Below are positions 1 to 5,647 of a stretch of DNA of 5,647 nucleotides, piece by piece (position 1 is the first letter of the stretch; each line of letters opens with the position of its first letter). Origin of the DNA: Microthrixaceae bacterium (GTDB lineage Bacteria; Actinomycetota; Acidimicrobiia; Acidimicrobiales; Acidimicrobilacustridaceae); the NCBI GenBank assembly GCA_947455015.1, contig CANGMY010000113.1, forward strand, positions 1 through 5,647. Reading direction: 5' to 3'. Under the pieces are notes generated by a model, which saw only the letters and a program-made list of their open reading frames with translations, was not told the origin of the DNA and did not search any database. The position numbers were made by a program, and so were the translations under genes.

Positions 1-7
1 AGTTTCT

Positions 8-1207
8 TCATGCGAACAGTGCCTCCACGAATTCGTGTGCATCGAATGGAACGAGATCTTCGGCGCCTTCACCAAGACCGACCAACTTCACCGGAATTCC
101 GAGTTGATCGTGAATGGCGATCACGATGCCACCCTTAGCGGAACCATCAAGTTTCGTCAGTACGACACCGGTGAGTTCCACGGCGTCAGTGAATTGTTTT
201 GCTTGCACCAACCCGTTTTGTCCGGTGGTTGCATCGATCACCAGGAGCACTTCAGTCACGGTTCCGGCGCCTTTGTCGGCGACTCGGCGAACCTTGCTCA
301 GTTCTTCCATGAGGTTCACGTTGTTGTGAAGACGACCAGCGGTGTCGGCAAGAACGAGGTCGATAGCTCGCGCATTTGCTGCATCGACACCATCGAAGAT
401 CACCGCGCTTGGATCGCCGCCTTCGCTGCCACGCACGAATTCTGCGCCAGCGCGCTCGGCCCACATTCCCAACTGTTCTGCCGCCGCTGCTCGGAAGGTA
501 TCGCCCGCAGCCATCAGCACGGTGCGGCCTTCTCGAACTTCGCGAACGCCTAACTTTCCGATCGTTGTGGTCTTACCCACGCCATTCACGCCGACAAAAA
601 GCCACACCGCTGGACCGGAGTCACTCGAGAGTTTGAGATCGCGGTCGAAACCACCCAATCGATCGGCCATCTCTGTTTTCAATGCACCAAGCAGTTCTTC
701 GCCGTTGGAAAGACCGTCGGCTTTGACTCGAGCCCGAAGGTGATCGAGAAGGTCCTGCGTTGACGCGACGCCAACGTCGGCGAGAATCAGCGCTTCTTCA
801 AGCTCGTCCCATGTTTCGGCATCGATCTTTGAACGACCAGCGATAGAACCCATCGCGCCCGACAATGCGGCACGAGCTTTTCCGAGTCGGTCACGGAAAC
901 GCGGACGTTCGACAACGACGTCGGCTTCTTCAATCTCGACGACCTCAAGCTCGACCGGTTCGGCCGCAACTTCTTCAACCACGGTTTCGTCGGTCGGAAC
1001 TCGAGCCTGGAGATCAGCAGCGACTTCCGCTTCGACCAGTGCATCATGAGCCGCTTCTTCAGCGGGAACAATGCGGTCGTCGACCGGCGCGCGACGCTTC
1101 GACGGTGGCTCAATGACCCCACGACGATTTCGGGGAGCAATGAATCCGAGCCCAACAATCAGGCCCAGGAGGACGACGACGGCAACGATGATGAGAATCA
1201 CGGTCAT
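8..1207 (-). CDS. ftsY: Signal recognition particle receptor FtsY (SRP GTPase)
   Basis: This is the membrane-bound SRP receptor. It docks Ffh-ribosome complexes at the inner membrane and, by reciprocal GTP hydrolysis with Ffh, hands nascent chains to the Sec translocon. The 399-residue protein shows, in order: a hydrophobic segment at about 2-23 followed by basic residues (RNRR), an acidic Glu/Val-rich linker at about 43-100, the helical N domain (about 103-185) and the G domain. GTPase motifs are complete: P-loop GVNGVGKT (206-213), DTFRAAA (236-242), DTAGR (288-292), TKLDG (351-355) and the closing GLGE (377-380). The N-terminal membrane segment is common in actinobacterial FtsY and absent from E. 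coli FtsY. No strong Shine-Dalgarno lies at normal spacing before the ATG; a GGAGAGG sits 23 bases upstream in the loop of a stem-loop. The gene lies 146 bases downstream of the HtrA gene, on the same strand. Identification is secure; the start is likely because the membrane segment begins immediately. Confidence 0.97.
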   Translation of the reverse strand: MTVILIIVAVVVLLGLIVGLGFIAPRNRRGVIEPPSKRRAPVDDRIVPAEEAAHDALVEAEVAADLQARVPTDETVVEEVAAEPVELEVVEIEEADVVVERPRFRDRLGKARAALSGAMGSIAGRSKIDAETWDELEEALILADVGVASTQDLLDHLRARVKADGLSNGEELLGALKTEMADRLGGFDRDLKLSSDSGPAVWLFVGVNGVGKTTTIGKLGVREVREGRTVLMAAGDTFRAAAAEQLGMWAERAGAEFVRGSEGGDPSAVIFDGVDAANARAIDLVLADTAGRLHNNVNLMEELSKVRRVADKGAGTVTEVLLVIDATTGQNGLVQAKQFTDAVELTGVVLTKLDGSAKGGIVIAIHDQLGIPVKLVGLGEGAEDLVPFDAHEFVEALFA

Positions 1208-1212
1208 GGGCA

Positions 1213-1245
1213 GATGAGCCTAGTGGGCGACCTCTCCGGCTCATC
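1213..1245 (-). promoter_or_regulatory. Stem-loop in the ftsY leader, directly before the start codon
   Basis: Bases 1213-1220 (GATGAGCC) and 1238-1245 (GGCTCATC) form a perfect 8-bp inverted repeat with a 17-base spacer. In the leftward transcript the stem ends 5 bases before the ftsY ATG. The only purine-rich Shine-Dalgarno-like stretch nearby, GGAGAGG (complement of 1231-1237), lies in the loop. The pairing is seen directly. That it affects ftsY translation is inference, and a chance repeat is possible. Confidence 0.4.
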
Positions 1246-1247
1246 CG

Positions 1248-1301
1248 GGCGCGTTGACCCCCGCCCCGACACAAACTCGGTGAGCTGACCCCAAACGCGC
1301 C
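1248..1301. repeat. 8-bp inverted repeat between htrA and ftsY
   Basis: GGCGCGTT at 1248-1255 is the exact reverse complement of AACGCGCC at 1294-1301, with 38 bases between. The arms directly adjoin a TGACCCC direct repeat (1255-1261 and 1286-1292), with one extra base before the right arm. It lies between the terminator-like hairpin and the ftsY leader stem-loop. It could be part of a larger folded leader or a protein-binding site. No function can be assigned from sequence. Confidence 0.35.
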
Positions 1302-1302
1302 A

Positions 1303-1326
1303 GTGGCCGCCCCCTCGGGCGACCAC
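1303..1326 (-). terminator. Probable transcription terminator hairpin after the HtrA gene
   Basis: The arms 1303-1312 and 1317-1326 pair over 10 positions around a 4-base loop. On the plus strand one pair is a C-A mismatch, but in the leftward transcript it becomes a G-U wobble, so the stem is complete only in the direction that would serve the protease gene. It begins 27 bases past that gene's stop. There is no U-tract afterwards, which is common for GC-rich actinobacterial hairpins but makes the call less certain. Confidence 0.5.
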
Positions 1327-1353
1327 CGACAACGACCGTTCTGAATCTTCGGC

Positions 1354-2601
1354 TTACTTCAGCGTGCCGAGAGTGACATCGACATCGAGGATCTTGCCGT
1401 CTCGATTGATCTCGACGACAACCTTGTCGCCGGGGCTGTAGCCGCTGGCCATCCCCCGAAGTTCGTCAAAGCTGCGCACCGGAACACCGTCGATCGCAAC
1501 AATGAGGTCGCCAGACTTAATGCCGGCCTTGTCGGCGGCGCCACCACTCGTCACGCTTTGGACGTAGGCGCCAGCACTACCCGATGGCGTGGTGCTCGGA
1601 CCGCTCAGACCAAGACCCGCACGAGCAACGGTCTTACCTGCTGCGAGTTGATCGGCGACCCGCTTGGCCGTTGAGATCGGGATGGCGAAACCGATACCGG
1701 TGTTCTCGCCCGTCTGGCTGTAGATCGAAGAGTTGATGCCCATGATCTCGGCATTTCGATTGGCCAGCGCGCCACCCGAGTTACCTGGATTGATCGAAGC
1801 GTCGGTCTGAATCATGTTGATGACGACGCTCTTTTCGTTCGGCACTGGACGATTTACTGCTGAGACAATGCCTGATGTCACGGTCTGCTCAAGTCCGTAG
1901 GGGCTGCCGACCGCAACAGCGATCTGCCCAACGTGCGGCTTGTCAGCTGCCAACTTTGCCGCGGGCGCTTGAAGGCCGGTGGCCCGAACCACAGCGATGT
2001 CGGTTCCTGTGTCAGCACCGAGAACCTGTCCCTTCACGGCCGTGCCGTGCGAGTCACGAACGGTCACGGTCGTGGCAGTGCCAACAACGTGAGCGTTGGT
2101 GATGAAGAGGTCGGTGTCGTACGCAACGCCTGATCCGAGACCTTCCGTGGTTTCGATCTGCACGACCGAAGGACTCACTGTTGCAGCGACATAGGCAATG
2201 GGCTCAGAGCCCGGATCGATGGTTACTGCAGTTGTCGTTACCTGACCATTGGCGCTGGAACTACGAACGACCGTGGTCTTGTTGTCATCGACAAGCGAAC
2301 GAATGCCGAAGCCGAGACCAAAGAGGCCGACGACAACAACGAGAGCGACAGCAACGCGCAAGAACGAATTCGAGCGTCGAGGTCCAGAAGGCGTGACGGT
2401 GCGCTCGGGCGGTGGCGTTGGCGCTCCACCCCATGCATCGGTCGTCGGAACGGGAGGAACTGGCGGCACCGGAGGCGTCGGTGCAGTGGGGCCACTACTC
2501 CCCCACGCTGGGGGCATCGGTGCGGGTTCCCATCCACCCGCCGGAGTCGGCGGGGTCGGGGGCTGAGGTGGCATTGCGGGGGGCTGGTTGTCCCAAGTCA
2601 T
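1354..2601 (-). CDS. Membrane-anchored HtrA/DegP-family serine protease with PDZ domain (PepD-like)
   Basis: This is an envelope quality-control protease, predicted to be anchored in the membrane with its catalytic part outside the cytoplasm. The 415-residue protein shows a proline-rich cytoplasmic tail (about 7-66), a basic patch, a single membrane segment (about 82-101), a trypsin-like domain (about 135-320) and one PDZ domain (about 328-413). The catalytic triad is complete: His171 in TNAHVV, Asp201 in TDIAVV and Ser275 in GNSGGAL, so it should be active. The PDZ part carries the usual GIKSGDLIVAIDG and GDKV motifs. The ATG is preceded by AGGAG with a 10-base spacer. The gene lies 130 bases downstream of the sensor kinase on the same strand, so it could be read from its own promoter, the kinase operon, or both. 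The order matches mprAB-pepD of M. tuberculosis. Family assignment is firm; orthology to PepD is inferred. Confidence 0.94.
   Translation of the reverse strand: MTWDNQPPAMPPQPPTPPTPAGGWEPAPMPPAWGSSGPTAPTPPVPPVPPVPTTDAWGGAPTPPPERTVTPSGPRRSNSFLRVAVALVVVVGLFGLGFGIRSLVDDNKTTVVRSSSANGQVTTTAVTIDPGSEPIAYVAATVSPSVVQIETTEGLGSGVAYDTDLFITNAHVVGTATTVTVRDSHGTAVKGQVLGADTGTDIAVVRATGLQAPAAKLAADKPHVGQIAVAVGSPYGLEQTVTSGIVSAVNRPVPNEKSVVINMIQTDASINPGNSGGALANRNAEIMGINSSIYSQTGENTGIGFAIPISTAKRVADQLAAGKTVARAGLGLSGPSTTPSGSAGAYVQSVTSGGAADKAGIKSGDLIVAIDGVPVRSFDELRGMASGYSPGDKVVVEINRDGKILDVDVTLGTLK
2446..2475 (-). repeat. Three tandem Pro-Pro-Val codon triplets in the HtrA tail
   Basis: Residues 43-52 of the protease read PPVPPVPPVP, a 9-base unit repeated three times plus one extra proline codon. 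The copies use different synonymous codons (for example CCT CCG GTG, CCG CCA GTT, CCT CCC GTT), so the repeat is kept at the protein level and is not a fresh DNA slippage tract. Confidence 0.7.
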
Positions 2602-2611
2602 AACGAATCGG

Positions 2612-2616
2612 CTCCT
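2612..2616 (-). promoter_or_regulatory. Ribosome binding site for the HtrA gene
   Basis: The minus strand reads AGGAG here, 10 bases before the ATG at 2601. The spacing is slightly long but this is the only good Shine-Dalgarno match near the start, and it supports the chosen start codon. Confidence 0.6.
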
Positions 2617-2731
2617 GCAGCGGTTTCGGGTCGAATGGTACGGACACCAAGAGGTGAACGTGTGCGCAACGTACTGAGCGGCAGCGAAAGCCGAACGAAA
2701 GTCAAAACTTCTTTAGAAAATTTCGCGATGC

Positions 2732-4033
2732 CTAGACCAGCGCGCTCGGAGGAGGCGGCGGAGAGTGTGGTTCCGCGGGTGCCAACGCCGGAAGCCAGAG
2801 AGCAAAAGCGGAGCCGTGATCGACCTGCGAGACAAGCTTCACTTCGCCACCGTGGGCCTCGGCAATCTGACGAACGATCGTGAGGCCGAGCCCGCTTCGG
2901 CCCTGCTCGCGGCCTTCTCGGGGGTTCCCCCGCCAGAACCGTTGGAAGACCCGGTCTTGATCCGACGGATCAATCCCCGGACCTTGATCTTCGACGGCGA
3001 TCCAAACCCAAGGCCCATCGATGCCACCACGGAGCCGAACAGTGGTGCTTTCCGGCGAATAGCGAATGGCATTCGCAAGAAGGTTTCCGAGCGCCTGGCG
3101 CAATGCCAAACGATCACCGATCACCCAAAGTCCAGAAGGAGCATGATGAACAAGATGAACGCCGGCAGCGACAGCTGGAGCAGCGAATTCTTCAGCAGCC
3201 TCGTCGATGAGCTGTGCAACATCAACAGGATCACGTTCAAGCGACAACGTTCCCTTACGCGCGTACACAAGTAGATCGTCGACAAGTCGAGCCATTCGTT
3301 CAGAAGAACGTTCGACAACTTCGGCGGTATGACGAAGATCTTCTGCGCTTGCATTGGGATCAGAAAGCGTGACTTCGAGGTTTGTTCGGATCACAGCGAG
3401 AGGATTACGAAGTTCGTGACTCGCTTCGTGAATGAATTGCCGCTGACCTTCGAATGCTTCATCGAGACGACCAAGCATGTCGTCGAACGTGTCGGCGAGT
3501 TGGCGAAGTTCATCGTTCGGTCCACCGAGATCAATACGCTGCTTGAGATCACTCGCCTGAATTTCTCGAACGGAATTTGAGATTTCACCAAGGGGCCGAA
3601 GAACTCGACCACTCACGATCCAGCCGACGACGAGACTTGTAAAGAACAACGCCAGCAATGCCCAGAACGAATACACACGCAATGCATCGAGCGCCCGTTC
3701 GTTCACGGCTCGTTGCACAAGTTGCGCTTGATCAGGCTGAATAAAAGTGATGCCGCCAACCTGAAACGCAGTGGCCGAAATCTTTTGACTCGTAAGTGAA
3801 TGCTTCAGTCCCAAATAGATGCCGCCGACAACCAATGCCGCCAACCCAAAAACCAAGATCGACCAGATCGCGGTGAGACGGAAACGGATGGAACCCATCC
3901 ATACCGGCAGGCGGCTCGACGCCCGATACGAACGAGAGTGCAATCGGGTGCGAACCGCGCTCGTTGAGCGCGATTGATCGATCGTGCCATCGCCCCGATC
4001 AACGTCGGATTCGGAGAGATGCGGATCAATCAC
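2732..4033 (-). CDS. Sensor histidine kinase, HAMP-containing, OmpR-partner type (MprB-like)
   Basis: This is a two-component sensor that autophosphorylates and passes phosphate to the regulator encoded just upstream. The 433-residue protein has a 45-residue Arg/Ser-rich N-terminal stretch, membrane segment 1 (about 55-76), a short external loop (about 77-120), membrane segment 2 (about 121-141), a HAMP domain (about 142-195), a HisKA domain with phospho-acceptor His206 in HEASHELRNPL, and a HATPase domain. The ATPase boxes are intact: N-box Asn317/Asn321, G1 DQGPGID (349-355), F-box near RVFQRFWRG (361-369) and G2 GRSGLGL (378-384). The C-terminus ends in a proline run. The first start is GTG; its GTGA overlaps the TGA of the regulator, implying translational coupling, and no Shine-Dalgarno is seen. 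An ATG at 3898 (residue 46, MGSIRFRLT) is a credible alternative start just before the first membrane segment. Kinase identity is secure; the start and ligand are not. Confidence 0.93.
   Translation of the reverse strand: MIDPHLSESDVDRGDGTIDQSRSTSAVRTRLHSRSYRASSRLPVWMGSIRFRLTAIWSILVFGLAALVVGGIYLGLKHSLTSQKISATAFQVGGITFIQPDQAQLVQRAVNERALDALRVYSFWALLALFFTSLVVGWIVSGRVLRPLGEISNSVREIQASDLKQRIDLGGPNDELRQLADTFDDMLGRLDEAFEGQRQFIHEASHELRNPLAVIRTNLEVTLSDPNASAEDLRHTAEVVERSSERMARLVDDLLVYARKGTLSLERDPVDVAQLIDEAAEEFAAPAVAAGVHLVHHAPSGLWVIGDRLALRQALGNLLANAIRYSPESTTVRLRGGIDGPWVWIAVEDQGPGIDPSDQDRVFQRFWRGNPREGREQGRSGLGLTIVRQIAEAHGGEVKLVSQVDHGSAFALWLPALAPAEPHSPPPPPSALV
3956..3972 (-). repeat. Perfect 7-bp hairpin near the 5' end of the kinase gene
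   Basis: CGCGCTC (3956-3962) and GAGCGCG (3966-3972) are exact reverse complements around a 3-base loop. It lies about 60 bases inside the kinase reading frame if the GTG at 4033 is the start, or about 58 bases upstream of the alternative ATG at 3898. It could form in the regulator-kinase mRNA. A role in setting the kinase-to-regulator ratio is inference. Confidence 0.4.
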
Positions 4034-4704
4034 GGGTCGAGTAACCGATATCCCGAACCGATGACGGTTTCGATAAGTGGAGTTTCATCATCAATCGATA
4101 CTTTGCGGCGAAGCGTGCCGACAGTGACCCGGACGGTGTTCGTGAAGGGATCGGCGTGTTCGTCCCAGACGTGTTCGAGCAATGTCTCCTGTGAAATCAC
4201 TTCACCCGCGTGCAACATGAAATAGCGGAGTAGCGCGAACTCCTTTGCAGTGAGATCGAGCCGGCGCGTTCCGCGCTTTGCTTCATGACGCGCGTCGTCG
4301 ATTTCGAGCTCGCCGACCACCGTGACTGATGAAACAGCACGCGAATCACGGCGCAGCAGCGAGCGCACGCGAGCTAAGAGTTCGGGAAACGCAAAGGGCT
4401 TGACGAGGTAGTCGTCGGCTCCGTCGTCGAGGCCAGCGACGCGGTCTTCGAGTCCGTCGCGCGCCGTCAGCATCAAAATTCGGGGTTGAGGATCGGCTTC
4501 GGCCCGCACCCGCTGGCAGACCTCTCGACCATCGATGCCAGGCATGGTGATGTCGAGACAAAGCAAGTCATAGGTATTGACCATGATTTTGTCGAGGGCA
4601 TCGGCGCCGTCGTTCGAAACGTCGACTGCATACCCCTCGCGACGTAACCCTCGGGCCACGGCCTCGGCCAAATCGACTTCATCGTCAACAACAAGGACTC
4701 GCAC
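4030..4704 (-). CDS. OmpR/PhoB-family response regulator (MprA-like)
   Basis: This is a phosphorylation-controlled DNA-binding regulator and the partner of the overlapping kinase. From the GTG at 4704 the protein has 224 residues, a usual OmpR-family length, and opens with the typical RVLVVDDE. The receiver domain (about 1-119) has acidic residues Asp7 and Asp8, phospho-acceptor Asp51 in CLDITMPG, Thr80 and Lys102 in VKPF. The winged-helix DNA-binding domain (about 125-222) includes DLTAKEFALLRYF, the recognition-helix region NTVRVTVGTLRRK and the wing hairpin ending GSGYRLL. An in-frame ATG at 4764 would add 20 residues unlike the family and lacks a Shine-Dalgarno, so I chose the GTG, though its own Shine-Dalgarno is also weak. 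It is the first gene of a leftward unit with the kinase, facing the MoxR gene. Target genes are not known; the protease downstream is the obvious candidate by analogy with MprA. Confidence 0.93.
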   Translation of the reverse strand: MRVLVVDDEVDLAEAVARGLRREGYAVDVSNDGADALDKIMVNTYDLLCLDITMPGIDGREVCQRVRAEADPQPRILMLTARDGLEDRVAGLDDGADDYLVKPFAFPELLARVRSLLRRDSRAVSSVTVVGELEIDDARHEAKRGTRRLDLTAKEFALLRYFMLHAGEVISQETLLEHVWDEHADPFTNTVRVTVGTLRRKVSIDDETPLIETVIGSGYRLLDP

Positions 4705-4769
4705 GGCGTTGACGGTACCGCCCCAGACCCACCTACCCCTTGCACTCACCTTCCCCAGAAACATTTACG

Positions 4770-4794
4770 GCCGAGGACAAAATTCTTTCTCGGC
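4770..4794. promoter_or_regulatory. Dyad in the divergent regulator/MoxR intergenic region
   Basis: GCCGAG at 4770-4775 is the exact reverse complement of CTCGGC at 4789-4794, with a 13-base AT-rich centre. In the rightward transcript the stem extends two more pairs inward (a G-U and an A-U). It sits between the two divergent genes, where an operator or overlapping promoters would be expected. No clear -35/-10 pair is recognisable for either gene. Confidence 0.35.
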
Positions 4795-4800
4795 TTTATG

Positions 4801-4824
4801 GTGGTCTTCGGTCCGATGTGGTCC
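4801..4824. promoter_or_regulatory. Direct repeats upstream of the MoxR gene, possible regulator site
   Basis: GGTCC occurs at 4810-4814 and 4820-4824, exactly 10 bases apart, and GTGGTC occurs at 4801-4806 and 4818-4823. OmpR-family regulators usually bind direct repeats about one helical turn apart, so this is a candidate site. The units are short and chance is a real possibility. Confidence 0.25.
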
Positions 4825-4877
4825 CCTTCGCTCCATGACTGCGACCCACAACGCCCAAACATCCCCAGATCCCCTCC

Positions 4878-4882
4878 AGGAG
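4878..4882 (+). promoter_or_regulatory. Ribosome binding site that sets the MoxR start
   Basis: AGGAG lies 6 bases before the ATG at 4889. An in-frame upstream ATG at 4835 would add 18 residues but has no Shine-Dalgarno, so this site decides for 4889. Confidence 0.75.
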
Positions 4883-4888
4883 CCCCCG

Positions 4889-5647
4889 ATGTCCGATCCG
4901 TCGTTCCCTTCCGCCTCGAACCCGACCCCCACCGACAACACCGCGGCTCGGTCGGCCGATGCGGCGCTGCTCGAGTCGGCGCTCATGGAGATGAAGAAGG
5001 TCATCGTCGGTCAGGACCGAGCAATCGAGCGCCTCTTCGTCGGGCTTCTTGCTCGTGGCCATGTGCTTCTTGAGGGCGTGCCTGGCCTGGCCAAGACCCT
5101 CGCGGTCGAGACCCTCGCCACTGTTATCGGCGGCAATTACAACCGATTGCAGTTCACCCCCGACCTTCTCCCAGCTGACCTCGTCGGCACCCGCATCTTC
5201 CGCGCATCAAACGAATCCTTCGACATCGAATGGGGCCCGGTCTTCGCCAACATCGTTCTTGCCGATGAAATCAACCGCGCTCCGGCAAAGGTGCAGTCGG
5301 CCCTGCTTGAAGTCATGGCCGAACATCAGGTGTCCATCGCTGGCACCACCAAGAAGGTTCCGGAACCGTTCTTGGTGCTCGCCACGCAAAACCCTATTGA
5401 GAGCGAAGGCGTCTACCCGCTTCCAGAAGCTCAGCGCGATCGTTTCCTTATGAAGGTCGTGGTCGGATATCCGACCGCCGCTGAAGAAGCACAAATTGTT
5501 GCCCGCATGGGCGTCGGTGCACCGAAGGCGCAGCAAGTACTTAGCCTTGAACAACTCGTTCAGCTGCAGGCTTCATGTGATGCGGTGCATGTTGCACCGG
5601 CTGTTGCTGACTACGCCGTTCGTCTTGTTCTCGCCACTCGCGAGCCC
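4889..5647 (+). CDS. MoxR-family AAA+ ATPase (3' end outside the window)
   Basis: MoxR ATPases are chaperone-like AAA+ proteins thought to assist maturation or assembly of partner proteins, often with DUF58 and von Willebrand factor A proteins encoded next to them. The visible 253 residues are open to the window edge; the family is usually about 310-350 residues, so roughly the last quarter is missing. After a low-complexity Ser/Pro/Thr start (1-25) come VIVGQDRAIERL (38-49), the Walker A motif EGVPGLAKT (62-70), the family motif QFTPDLLPAD (88-97), the Walker B region LADEINRAP (124-132), sensor 1 Asn168 in ATQNPIESEG and the arginine-finger region LPEAQRDRF (178-186). All key residues are present. 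The start is set by AGGAG six bases upstream. The gene is divergent from the two-component operon and may share its control region. Family is certain; the specific partner cannot be known because downstream genes lie outside. Confidence 0.95.
   Translation, partial: MSDPSFPSASNPTPTDNTAARSADAALLESALMEMKKVIVGQDRAIERLFVGLLARGHVLLEGVPGLAKTLAVETLATVIGGNYNRLQFTPDLLPADLVGTRIFRASNESFDIEWGPVFANIVLADEINRAPAKVQSALLEVMAEHQVSIAGTTKKVPEPFLVLATQNPIESEGVYPLPEAQRDRFLMKVVVGYPTAAEEAQIVARMGVGAPKAQQVLSLEQLVQLQASCDAVHVAPAVADYAVRLVLATREP

Noticed and set aside
26..37. Perfect 12-bp palindrome CACGAATTCGTG
   Set aside because: It lies inside the conserved C-terminal coding region of ftsY, is not repeated as a full unit elsewhere in the window, and is easily explained by chance.
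35..553. 172-codon open frame on the plus strand
   Set aside because: It lies antisense to ftsY, whose GTPase motifs are all in the minus frame. The translation has no recognisable domain and a Cys/His-rich composition typical of a shadow frame.
2249..2566. 105-codon plus-strand frame with a Gly-rich end
   Set aside because: The glycine run is simply the complement of the proline codons in the HtrA tail.
2602..2731. Possible promoter for the HtrA gene (a TTGACT near 2700 on the minus strand)
   Set aside because: The hexamer resembles a -35 box, but no acceptable -10 box lies 16-18 bases downstream. Apart from the ribosome binding site I see nothing firm in this gap.
2765..3274. 169-codon open frame on the plus strand
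   Set aside because: It is antisense to the HisKA/ATPase part of the sensor kinase, has no domain and no ribosome binding site that I can see.
4794..4799. TTTATG as a -10 box for the MoxR gene
   Set aside because: No -35-like hexamer lies at proper spacing, so it was not called.
4835..4888. Upstream in-frame ATG for the MoxR gene
   Set aside because: It has no Shine-Dalgarno, whereas the ATG at 4889 has AGGAG at ideal spacing.
5207..5554. 115-codon open frame on the minus strand
   Set aside because: It is antisense to the conserved MoxR core; the plus frame carries Walker B, sensor 1 and the arginine-finger region across the same bases.

Overview
The window looks like an ordinary chromosomal segment from a moderately GC-rich member of the Actinobacteria (Actinomycetota). 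The support is the GC-leaning codon choice, an FtsY with an N-terminal membrane segment and acidic linker, an HtrA protease with a proline-rich cytoplasmic tail, and OmpR/MprA-like two-component genes. A non-model lineage such as Acidimicrobiia is possible, but nothing here fixes it. I see no tRNA, rRNA, CRISPR array, insertion sequence, prophage gene or other sign of a mobile element.

Layout. Four genes read leftward. From right to left they are an OmpR-family response regulator (about 4030-4704), its sensor histidine kinase (2732-4033, overlapping the regulator by 4 bases), a membrane-anchored HtrA/PepD-type serine protease with a PDZ domain (1354-2601) and the SRP receptor FtsY (8-1207). 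To the right, across a divergent intergenic region of about 180 bases, a MoxR-family AAA+ ATPase gene reads rightward and runs off the window edge (4889-5647+). The genes are closely packed: no stretch longer than about 185 bases lacks a coding sequence.

How the genes fit together. The order regulator, kinase, HtrA protease on one strand is the same as mprA-mprB-pepD of Mycobacterium tuberculosis, a cell-envelope-stress module in which the two-component system controls the protease. By analogy, this kinase would sense an envelope signal and the regulator would control the protease and perhaps itself. The divergent MoxR gene could share the control region. FtsY, the membrane-targeting receptor for co-translational insertion, follows the protease after a 146-base gap that contains three inverted repeats: a terminator-like hairpin, a long-range dyad and a stem-loop ending 5 bases before the ftsY start.

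I found no convincing undescribed system. The points most worth a second look are the mprAB-pepD-like cassette, the inverted repeats flanking ftsY, the dyad and direct repeats in the divergent region, the odd N-terminus of the kinase and the proline-rich tail of the protease.
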